A DNA stretch of 64,000 nt from Harmothoe impar (lineage: Eukaryota > Annelida > Polychaeta > Phyllodocida > Polynoidae): the NCBI GenBank assembly GCA_947462335.1, contig OX381710.1, forward strand, positions 34,967,204 to 35,031,203, read 5' to 3'. This document shows positions 24,401-36,400 of this stretch, in pieces. A program made the translations under genes and the position numbers. The stretch's first letter is position 1, and every line of letters starts with the position of its first letter. Under the pieces are notes generated by a model. The model saw nothing but the letters and a program-made list of their open reading frames with translations. It had not been told where the DNA came from and made no database searches.

Positions 24401-27400
24401 TAGATTTCAGTAATATTTCGATCATTTCTTGATTGCTATCATCACTGTTCAAATCCTCTGTTGTAATGTACACATGTACAATGTAGTGATATATAAAGCG
24501 ACATTTTAAAGTTTTCCTTTACTGATTTGTAACCTATTTTCTGCCTGACAGATCCTGCCCTACACAAGGCCTTCACATCCCTGAACGGTCCTGTGTTTGT
24601 CATAAAACACCTCCATGAAGGGGTGCAGCGACCGGACTATGGCACACAGGTAGGCAACTTCTACCTTGATTTATACAATAGGAAATTAAGTTGAAAGGCT
24701 GGTTCTATCACTAATTCAAACAGCATTGAATTTAGCGAGCATATTCAGTGTTTATTCACAAGGTAAAATCTCTTTTAACGAGATAAATACCTATAAAATA
24801 TGAGAATTTCTACTCATTTTTCCAATATGATGTAATGTGGCTATTTGATCTCCTCAATACTTTCATACCAAATTGTGTCTAAATCAGAATGCCTCCCAGA
24901 CGATGCTGCCTTCGCTGGTGAAGATCCTGCGGCACATGGTGCAGCGTAGTTTCAGCCTCCGTCACCACCTGTCACGGGACACCTCCGTCTACTACACCGT
25001 TATACGGGGTGAGTGATGGATTCTATATTCTGACAACTAAGAGAAAGTTGTATCTTAGGGAGGCGTGGAGTAACTTTTTCTCATAAAAGATATAAAAAAT
25101 AAAATAAATAAATATCATATTTCAGACTGTAAAGTAACCCAGAGTAACTAACTTCTGAACAATCGCACTTTTTGAATATCAAATATATACATGTACTTAG
25201 GTCATGAATATCAGTTTTTAATAGCGGCATTACAGCAGAACTATTATAAGTGAAATATTCCCCCCACAAAAGTTGACTTGGTGTGAACACTTAAACACCT
25301 TCCCTCCTCCCTCTGCACACAGCGGCCCTGATGTACTCTGGAGACGAGGACGCCCGGCGGGAAGCCGCCCACCTCCTGGCAATGCTGCTCTGGGACGAAG
25401 TGGCCTCAGTAGCCACATGGTATGTAGGCTATTTACAAACACATTATACATCTCCCCCTCCTAAAAAAATAAAATAAAAAAATAAAAAAGTTTTCTATTA
25501 TAAACCGAACAGAGTTCAGTGTATAACGTAAACACAACTACAACAACAGAATTAAGTATAAGGTGTTGTTTATTACTTAAAAAGTAGTACAATATCAGAT
25601 ATCACAACGTTTCGGCGGTGGGTGTGCCTTCATCAGGTGATAAAAAAAAAAAAATTAAAACACATAAAAAGTAAAATGATAACCTTTAAATTAAAAAAAG
25701 AAAGTATAGGACAATGTACTTGTGTGTTTACAGTTGTAGGAGATCAAAGGATAACTGCTGTGGTTCCATTGTAATACATAGCGCACAAGATGACTAAATG
25801 AAGTGACGACAGTTAGCTCGCGGACTCATTACACATTTGTTGTGTGCGTGAATCATCAAGGTCTGTTATAACTACTCGTGGTGAATTGCATTTATAATTG
25901 CTCTTCAGGGATGCTGATGCTGACACAAAATCACAGAAAGAGGTCCCATTCAGTCTTCCTACATTTGTGACAAACCGGTGAGTGTTATTACTGGACATCG
26001 ATTCTCTGTTTCTTTGTAGCTCTATAGTGATCGATGCCCAGTTTTATACTTCAGACCAGTGGCTCATTTTGGCTGTTTTTTGCCTCACAGATTGCTCCTA
26101 GCGCAAAATCCTGACTAGATGTCAATATATTCTCGATGCCAATGTGTAATATGAGGGTAGAAAACACTGGAACCTCAGTTAGAAAAAATCCTACTGAACA
26201 GTTTTTGAGAAAATTAGGGTTTTGTTGCCTTTTTTTGCTGTTTTTAGTACATTTCCTACATAAACCGTGAACGTCAGCATTTCTCAATTTTCAGGTATTA
26301 ATAATTCGAATTTGACTTTTTCTTATTCACAGTAGGATTCCTGAGTATCAGGCCATTCTACACATGGTGTTATTTTGAAAAAATATATATCATTTCATAG
26401 TGTATTTGGTCTCCGAAATAGAGGGAGTTTTGTCATAGTTTAATTGATTGTTGACATCCCAGTTAAGGGCTATTAGGTTCAGTTCAGTGCAAGTTGCAAA
26501 ACAAGTGACTTGCAGTTTTTAACTTGACCTCATGTCCACTATGTAGGTCTTTACTATGCATGGGTCTATCCAGAGTCCATCAATAGGATCACTGTTGGAG
26601 GCAGATTCCGCAGCTGTTGGCGAGAAAAAAGTTCAAAATTGCAAAAAAGTGAAATTTGTCTAAAAACACCTGATTTGGGGAGAAAAAAGTTCAAAATTGC
26701 AAAAAGTGAACTTTGCCTAAAAAAAACCTCTTTGGCGAGAAAAAAGTTCAAAATCGCAAAAAAAAGTGAAATTTGCCTAAAAACACCTGATTTGGCGAGA
26801 AAAAAGTTCAAAATCACAAAAAAATGAAATTTGCCTTAAAAACACCCTATGACCTGTAGCATGAATGTAGACACTCATGGACACAGACTCATGTACATGG
26901 CCTTCTCCTTCATATAGCAACCTATGGATTTCTACTTTGATGAGACTGAATATAGCTTTCTGTTAGAAGGACTTTGATACATGGATGTCGATGTCCAGTT
27001 TTAGATATATACCTATATAGTGCATTGGAGTGCTATAATGTTGGACTGCTGTATATTATACAATTTAATCTTTGTGTTAAGCCACCTGGAGCAGTATCAA
27101 CTCTGCTACCTATTCCATTTTAATTGTTCCTGCATTTAACAGTCCATAATACATGCAAATGTTGGCATAGTTCCTGATTTTTGGGAAACACTCCAGTTTT
27201 ACATACCGATAATGCCTTTTTTCGATGTAGGTACCGCCTTCCATTCCGCTGTAGCACACACCACTCTCAGAGTCCCTATGGTCGCCCAATACCTCGTGCA
27301 ACCGACCCCCTGTGGGAGGGGCTCTTCGGGCAGGCTATACGGCTCGACTGGCACATCAACTGGAGCGGTAATGCCGAAACACTGGTTAAAGAATGCTCTC

Positions 27401-30400
27401 AAATAAGGCAACCAGAAGATAATGGGTAAGCAAATAAATGAAAATGAACAAGAATAAAGTTCATGGTATGCACTCAGTTATTTGTTGTTCCTCTAAAGGC
27501 CATGTATACATAATGCAAAGTTTTTGGGCCACTAGTCTTGGTACCTTAAAGTCCACACGTGTATGATAATCACTTGCACTTGTGAGTTATAAATGCAATG
27601 GTGAATGCAGGGAACGAAGCAAGAAGTTGCTTGAACTAATAAAGGATCTGGTATCTAAAAATCGCATTGTATAATCGGCCAACTTTAGTATGCACCACAA
27701 GGTACCACAAAGATAGTGTTATAGTACTCATACATATCAGCCCTGGCGAGTAACTCGCCAGTGCTACATTCAAGCATCATGCCGAGGCTGAGACACTCCC
27801 TAAAAGGGTCGGCATGATGCACCAATGCAGCCCCGCAGTTACTCGCCGCGGCTGCAGTGGTGCATCATGACGACAAATTTATTTTTTTATCCGTCCTTAA
27901 AGAGTTAATTAATGAACAACTACTGACCCCATGTTACACCAGGTACACGGGCCCCCTGGAGCTGACTAAGGTGGATCGTGCTGTGCTGTGTGCCTCCCAC
28001 CTGCCCTCTGCAGTACGCCGGGTGCTGAACGAGGTGGAGAACGCCACCTCGCACCGCGCCGTGTCTCAGGGCATCACCGGGCTCCTCTCCTACCTCATCT
28101 GTAGTCGCGTTAAGCTGGTTGGACCCATCCTCGCTGCCAACCACTGGAACAAAGCCGTCGACAGGTCAGTTGATTTTTGTAAATGTGTAATTTCTATGCC
28201 CTTTATAATAATACTCCCGACCCCTGAATGGGGAAGTTCCCGTCTGCTTGTCTTCATTCACAGCCTCAAAGAACCACAAGGGCATCACAATACTAAATAG
28301 ATACAAATAGAATAAGTAGATTTCGAAATTGCAGATTTTTCCGCGTCCGACCTTCTTCAACGGTAGATGAGTCGCTGTTGAGCGACATTCTGCAGATGCT
28401 GATTGAGCTGATGTCCACCAAGGGGCCCCTGGACGCGGACCTGGTGGTGTGGCTAAGTGGTGTGCTGCATGCCGACCAGGGGGCGCTAGCTGCCCTCCTG
28501 GCACGGTCCGACCAGGCCTCAGACGACCGGCCCCAGGCCACGCAGCAGATCAGACGGTGAGTACATAGATAACCTTCATGCTGAGGTTGGAGGTCCTCTA
28601 GTGTACGCAGCCATGGAATCTAACTGGATGCGGCCAGACAAGAGCTGATAAGAGCTATCACAATGGGTACATGCTGTCCCATTTAAATTGTGCGTTAAAA
28701 TTGTCATCTAGCTATCAGATCGGTCTAAGGCCCATCTTTGGAGAAAGGAATAGCCTATGATTATATTGTCAATGCCATGTGTCAAATAATCAACTCTACA
28801 ATCTGAGATCTTATTCCATCAGTGTGAAGGATGGGATAATACAATATGTTCTAATTTCGTTACAGAGTACTCAACCGGCAGCTTTTGAAGTTCCTTCACA
28901 CCTTTGTCGCCAAGTTACCGTATTGTCTCACGCGCAAGTAAGTGGCTTTGCTCTACACTATTTTTCTAAAATAATTGGTATTATCCACAGCATAAATTGA
29001 CAATATTTCATTACAGCCTCAAATGAACTATAAAGCTGTAATACACTTCCGTTGATCAATATGTAGCAAACGGGCCCTGGGTCTATCTTATGCAGTCTGA
29101 ATTCACTTCAGTTCACCTCGCAAGCAAGCAAGTAATTTCATAACTATTCTCTCACAGGCAACTTTTAACAATCAGACTTTTCTCACCAGAGACTCAATAT
29201 TTTGACTTCATCCATTTGTAGAGTTCAGGAAGAACACATGATAAGAGGAATCATCACCCAGGCTTGTTTGTCACGTCTGAGTTCTGCAAACGCCACCCAT
29301 TTCTACAACCTAGCTTCACTTGAGAGAACCCTCCTAGTGCTGGTCCACATAACTGCAAGGTAAGCGTAACAACATACTGGGGAAAAAGACAACCTCAGAG
29401 TTAACCAAACTCTAGAAAACAGTAGTCCATTTTGACCACTTACTTCTGAAATATGTACGTATAAACTTTATAACAGAAACCTTTTTAGATCTTGAAATTG
29501 ATCAATATGTTCTTTAGTAAAATCTGTATTAAGAGGGAAAACGGAAATGACTCCAGTCTCCAATATTCAAAGTCTGTATTTAGGATGATATCCCTTTCAA
29601 GTCAAAATGAAGATGTACAGCACTTACGGTTCCCTACGTTACCTCTTGTTCCTCCTCAGGCCCGGCTGGAGTGTCGGTGCTGCAGGAAAGGACAGCCTCA
29701 CAGTCTGTCTTCAAATGCTCAACACCTTGCTTGAGGTAAAGCATTACATCCATTTTATGAAATCATAAAGATATTCATTTACCATGTCTATAAATAATTT
29801 ATCCTACCCACTAAGAAGTCGATGATAATGAAGCAATAAAAGTTAGTTCTGTCATGAAAATGCAAATTGCTAAATCACTAACAAAGAATGAATTATACAT
29901 TTTTATTCTTGATTTGATTTGAGGTATTCTGATTACAGGATTCAATACTGAACCCAGTTTTCTCTTCCCACCAGGTTGTGTCAGCGTTCCACGTTGGGCG
30001 TGGGGGTCTGTCTATGTCCTATATGGGACGAGGCGTCACCCGCAGCGCCACCTTGTGTCTGCGTCACCTCGCGTATGAAATGTCCTCTCAGCTAGAGAGT
30101 CAGGTAAATTCTGTTACCCGGTAGTAACAATTTATCAAAATGAAGTCTGAAGATCATGTTAAACTTAAAGACAACTGCTCTCAAGCTCACTCTGAGTCTG
30201 AAGATTTAGATCAAATTGACATAATAAAAACTTCTTGTGTAAAGAATAAGTAATGTTTTTTTTAAACTGCCTTTTCTGTGAGCTTCAACTGCCCAAGTAT
30301 GTAATTATCTAAATTAAAAAAGAAAATCACCAACAGTGCCTTTTTTTCAGGATTGGCCACGGAACTGGCTCTTCTCCCAACAAGGCGCACAGGACGGTGG

Positions 30401-33400
30401 GGCAGAGTCTGGCCTCGGCTGGCTGACCACACTCTGGACATACAGAGACACAGAGGTAGGAGCTAGTGGATTACTCTCTCCAATGATATTAATCATAACA
30501 CTATGTTTTGCTTCAACTGATATTAGAATGTGTTAGACCTAATAATCTACTGTTCCTTGAATATAGGTCCGTGCAGCTGGCTTGGGAATCGCTGTCGCCT
30601 TAACATCGACAGAGTCTGGTCGGTTGACGATGGCGACACAGTGTCAGCACATTCACGGCGGGGTGTGGGGAGCCGCCTTCGGTGTCTTACTCGACCACTC
30701 CGAGTGTAGCCTTGTCAGGCAACAGGTGGGTGTAGAGTGTTATTCATATTTACTAGAATTGTATTCATAATAACTATATGAATCCTGTTCCTCATACAAC
30801 TCAAATAGCCCTAAATAATCGGCTAAATAATTTCAATCTAGCTTAATTTAACAATGGTTTGATGTGTTTGTATTTCAGGCGGCCCTGCTTCTGGTGAACT
30901 TGACGTCACAGCCGCTGTCGTCCAGCCCTAACGACATGGAGTCGGTATGGCGCGGGCCTGTCATCAGGAATGACCACACGCAGGTACATATAGAACATTT
31001 CCTCCTCATCTAGAGGTATACAACCATATATATATTTGAATATGTCACCTTTTAAGGTGCAAGAAAGACATCCAGCACAGATGTATCAAGCATATGATCA
31101 GAAACCCTAGAACCACTAAAACCACTAATATATGGTTATAAGTGTGTCAGTATCATCTAATTATGTTCTGTGTTTTTCAGGAGTCCCTGGTTGGACTACC
31201 TGCCCTGATGTCCTTACTACAACACACCCAGTTCTACCAGGAGGTTCTGGTCATGCTGTCCAACTACTACCCGCAACCCACCATCCACCCGGTGTCCGTG
31301 TCCACTGAGCATCACGCCGCCACGCTCGGCTCCTCCAACAACACACTCACCACCTCAGGTACTAGGCCTATGTCACCTTAACCCTTTAAGGACGGCACAA
31401 TACATTAGTGCATCATGCCGACCCTAAGGGCTTGAGACAGTGTTATGACACACACAAAGAGTTGTCATGATGCACCAATACAGAACTCGCCGGGGCTGCA
31501 TTGGTGCATCATGACAAAAAATTTCTTCATTTAGCAACGTGCCATCCTTTTTCCTATATCATATCTATCTTTCTCTGACTTACCTTTTCTCAAACTCCTA
31601 TGATGTCATATACGTCTAAATGTGGCTGATTGAGCTGTCTACTAATATCACACTTTTTTATTTGGTGATTACCTAACTAGGTACAGTCACCCCAAGTGAC
31701 AGACAAGACGCAGGTTGGAAACCGGTCACCTCCACACCATTGTCCGGGGACTCCTCACCGGGACAAGAGGCCAATGCTGCAGCCACCGGGACCGCCCCGC
31801 AGGCACCACTGACCACAAGCCCCCCAGGTAGGGACATTGATGTATTGAGTCATGTTGAGCAGCCTTCATGGACTACACTTTGTCTAATTCTCTTTTTCTT
31901 TTAATAAGGTACTATAGATATGTTATACCCAGATTTCCGTACATTTATTTCAAGTCCGTATGTATACCATAATTTCATTGTTGTAAATAATATCCTTGTT
32001 GCGACGGGTTTCAGTGGCTCTCTCAGCCTAAAATTTAAAACAGCTGTCATTCCTTCAAAATTGGAGCTTTTTCTCTCAATTTTGTGTCATTAGATGCGTT
32101 ACAATGTTGTCCTTCCTATGTAGTCGCGCTTTAATCCATTTTCAAACGCTCCCCCCTGAAAAGCATGATTTTAATTTTGTGTCTAAAATGGTGGTAATTT
32201 GCTTCAGCATAGAGGCCTATGGGAGCCCGTAGATAACCCTTAACATTGAACAGTTACATATTGAACGGGCTCAGTGCTATCTCTATGGGAGAGGGTTATC
32301 TGCAGTGACACTACAGGGGTGAGATGCTTTTTTTCAGACATTCTGACAGCTCTAACCTTAGGGTAATTGACTGGGGGTTACTTTGGGAATGGTCAATGCA
32401 TGGTAATTTTGTATTGTGTGTGATATTGAACATGTCAGTTGGGGAGGGGGGCACTTGATGGGAGGGGGTCCTCATGCCCCCTGTTGATTAAAAAAAAAGA
32501 ATTCATGTCACCATATCAAATTTCTTTTTTGCCATGTTAAGACCTTAATAAGCATATAGGATGCTTAGGCTAATATAAAAATGTGAATAAGGGCTCAAGT
32601 ACCCCCCCAAAAAAAAGTCAATGCACACATTCTTTTTGAGTATACCCTTTTTTTGCGCTGCTAGCCTCACTCGGTGTGACTTTCTCAGGGCACCTGCGTC
32701 ATGCGACCTATAGGTTGTGGGGTGCAGGCCTGGAGGTAGTGTGTTGTCAGCTCTAGATATGTTATACTTGTGACGCACAACTCGGGTATGCTATCCGAAA
32801 CGGTGCAGCCAGGATACAAGAGAAGTGTGTGAGTGAGACCAGGTTGACACTGGGTATCCATGGCAAAGGGGAAATGTAAAACAAACATTCTGCCACAGCT
32901 TTAGCTACAGCGTCTGCCACAGCTATCACCACAGCTTCTGCCACAGCTTTTACCACAGATTTTAGCTGGGTGAGACGTTTTTCATCAGACCAAAATAGCT
33001 TAGGAACAGATATGTGGACAAAGCTTGTGTATAGTAGGGTCTGTGTGTGGTGGTGTACAGGGGTAGGGGCAGGGGTAGGGTATGCATGCACACTACACAA
33101 TGCACACTACACATGCATCCTACACCTGTACACTACACATGCACACTACACATGTACACTACACATGCACACTATGCATGCACACTACACCTGTACACTA
33201 CGCATGCACACTACACATGTACACTACACGTGCATATTCCATATGCACACTATGCCCACACACTTCTCATGCACACTACAGGCAACCACCCTGAGGCTTT
33301 TGTGATTAGGATCACACGCTCGATTTTTTCTGAATGAATTACAACTATACATGTAGTATAAATATTCACTTTCTGTTCAATAGATTAAAACTAGAAATGT

Positions 33401-36400
33401 TAATCCTTTTTTCTCTCATACAGCGTCTAGCGGTACGACGAGTGTGGGCACGGGGACGGTGACTGAGTACCAGAGTGTGATGGGGCCCGGCCTGGTGGCA
33501 GTGGTCGTACAGCTCCTACAGAACATCATTCACCTCGCCCCAAAACACACCGTGCCTTCCCTCTCTAATGAAGGAGTTCTCAAAGCCATGACTGGGTAGG
33601 TCTACCTTCCAATATTGAGGGACAGCTGTTAGTACAGTGTACAGGGTTATACAGCTTCTCTTTGCAAGAAGTGAGTTAAATGTCTGAATGTAATGATATA
33701 TAATGTTAATAGTAGTGAAAAGCTACCAGAACATATATATAACTGTGGATTGGAAAAGCTACCATAACCTATATAAAATTAAGGATTGATGTATTGCCTC
33801 ACAATCATATTTACTGACATTTGATATGTTTCCTGCATTATAGGGTGATAGACGTAGGACTTCTTGAGGCCTACGTCCAGGACTTATCGTCTCCCGGTTC
33901 CAACCGCCTCACTCAGGTGGCGCTGTCAGACCAGCTGCGGGCACACATCAGTGTCGTGTCTCTCCTCCAGACGTGTGTGAGCCACGACCCGTCGGTACTG
34001 GAGCAGTTCCTCCAGGAATCCACCAGCCTCAAACACCTCTCCCTGCTCCTCGCCATCAGCTTCCAGGGTGAGTAATGATATAGAATTATAATTGTAATGA
34101 TAAACTAGCATTTGTAAATACCGTTCCTAAAAAAAAACACCTCTGACCTTGTTGATTTGTGCAGTATAATGAACTGCAGCTTAGACCTTGTATTAAGGTT
34201 TTTTAGTTAGACCTCCACATTGAATGCCAGTCCCCTCTGTATAGTGTATTTTATATGTGTCATGTTGGTTTGCAGCGGATGGTGACGTGAGCCGGCTGTG
34301 TGAGCGGCTGTGGGAGACTGTGCTCGGCCTGTTCCGCATACTTCTACAGCGCGGTGGTCAGGCGGCCCTACTGCAGCTCACACCTGTACTCACCCGACAT
34401 TGGAGCACTATAGCAGGTAGCTGGATCTATGTTATATCCATACTCAACATACAGTGAATTAAGATTAAGATACAGAAACCTGTTTAGCTCAGGTTAGACC
34501 CTTCACTAGACCGTGGCCTTCAAAATGTCCACCAGAAATTAGTTTTGTATCATGATATCAGGGTAGGCCCAAAAAATTCCGGAATTCAACCCTCTCATGG
34601 GTCAAAAATTAGGTTTTAAAACAGCTCACAGAAAATTAGGAAAATCTGAGTGCAGTGCCTCAATAGGACTGTACCAGTGTGGACAATCATGTCCACTGAC
34701 AATTCCTGTACTAATCTAATGTAAATCTGGCCGAAAGTGGCTGTAAGAGGCGGGCAGGGAGCACTGCTGCAGCTCACACCTGTACTCGTCCGACACTGGA
34801 GTACCATTGCAGGTAGGCTCACCTCTGCTCTAACCATACTTAACATGAGAAAAACTCCACATACAGAAACTGTTCATAACCTTTCCAAACAGCTGGTATA
34901 GATTAATGAAATGCATAGCAAGATCAGTTTTAATGAAAAATTCCATTAATTTCAATGCTTTTTTTTTACCCCACAGCCCGATGTGTGCACGTCCTTCAGA
35001 CGACATCCTTCATCGATACTACGCTGTGGTTCGGGGTGTTGGACTTTCTGTCCGTCCTACTGGCGGAGGAGGGTCGTGCCGAGGTGGGCGGTACGCGACC
35101 AGAAGGTACCATGACCGTCACCTACCGCCTTGAGACTACACCCAAACCAGGTTAGTACATGAGGAAAATGATAAAAATGAATAGCCATATAAAATTAGGT
35201 ATAACGGTTATCACATGTTCACTAGAAACATGGTTGTTATAGGTTTTTCAAGATATTGTCATTTCTATATTACAAACGATATCTGGTCATGTAGCCATGT
35301 CTTGTTGGTACATTGTATAACCATGATAGAGATATCTTTTGAGTCCTTGTATAACTCATGCTACCGTTGTGTCAGGTGGCAGCGGTCCCCAGCTCCTGGT
35401 CGGTCCTAGCGGTGGCGTTCTGTGTGGTGCGCTGGTCCACGTCTACGACACTGTCTCACTACAGCAGGGAGAGCGTGCTCTACCCGCCAAGTTAGCAGTC
35501 ACCGCGGCACTCAGAGGTCTTCTCGCCATTAGCCTCGCTGCAAAGGCTACAGCACTAGAGGGTAAGCAACGCTCAGTTATATCAAGATTTTTCATTTCGC
35601 ATGTAATTTTTAGTTATAAAGCCTATTGGCCATATCGTGTAAATTGATGAATTACATGTATCGGTGTACCTCTATTTACTTGAATTTACTTTCTTGGTTC
35701 TCTTCAGGAGGACTCGTTGAGACTTTAAGTGACCAGATACGCCGGCTCACGACCACTCTGAACATGGACGCTCTGGAAACACCAAAACTTGGCAAAGGCA
35801 ATAAGAAGAAGGTATATATGCTAAACTGACTATGTTAAAAAATGTAAACTTCTAGGAATTTGTACTAGACACGTCTACCTTACTGGCAGTAAGTGAAGAG
35901 TCATTGAACAACAGGCTTAAATGAGTTTCCTACTTTACTTTGCACAGGATAACCCTGCCACAGCTGAACTCATCATGACCATAGAACTCATGAGAAACTT
36001 TATGTATAACAGCTATGATGTTAAGGTGAGTTTCAATCATTTCTCTGCCACTGGATATAAATGTTTCGATTGTGCTTTTGTTCTATGTGATGCTTAATTA
36101 TCAGTAAATACATAGACAAATGCCAACGCCCATTGATACCATCTCTGTTGTATTTCACGAGTGGGGGCTGGGGCCATCTCCCACAAAGCCGCAGGCTGAG
36201 TGGGATATGCCCCAGCCCCCACGAGTGAAATACATCAGAGATGGTATCAATGTAGTTGGCATTTGTGTTTATTTTTTATTTGAGGCCATGTTATGAAGAA
36301 AAACAATCTTTTCCTAGCCCATTGAATACGGCCACATTGTATTCAATGGGGGGCATTGAATACGGCCCTTCAGTGCTAAAGCATAGGAGATCTTGTATTT

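Noticed and set aside
32970..33000. A second hammerhead-like string (CTGATGAAAAACGTC on the minus strand)
   Set aside because: Stem II is absent, CTGATGA being followed directly by AAAA; at most a degenerate remnant.
33047..33337. Overlapping Cys/His/Thr-rich frames resembling a zinc-rich protein
   Set aside because: They follow the 12-bp CACTACACATGT array exactly and stop with it.
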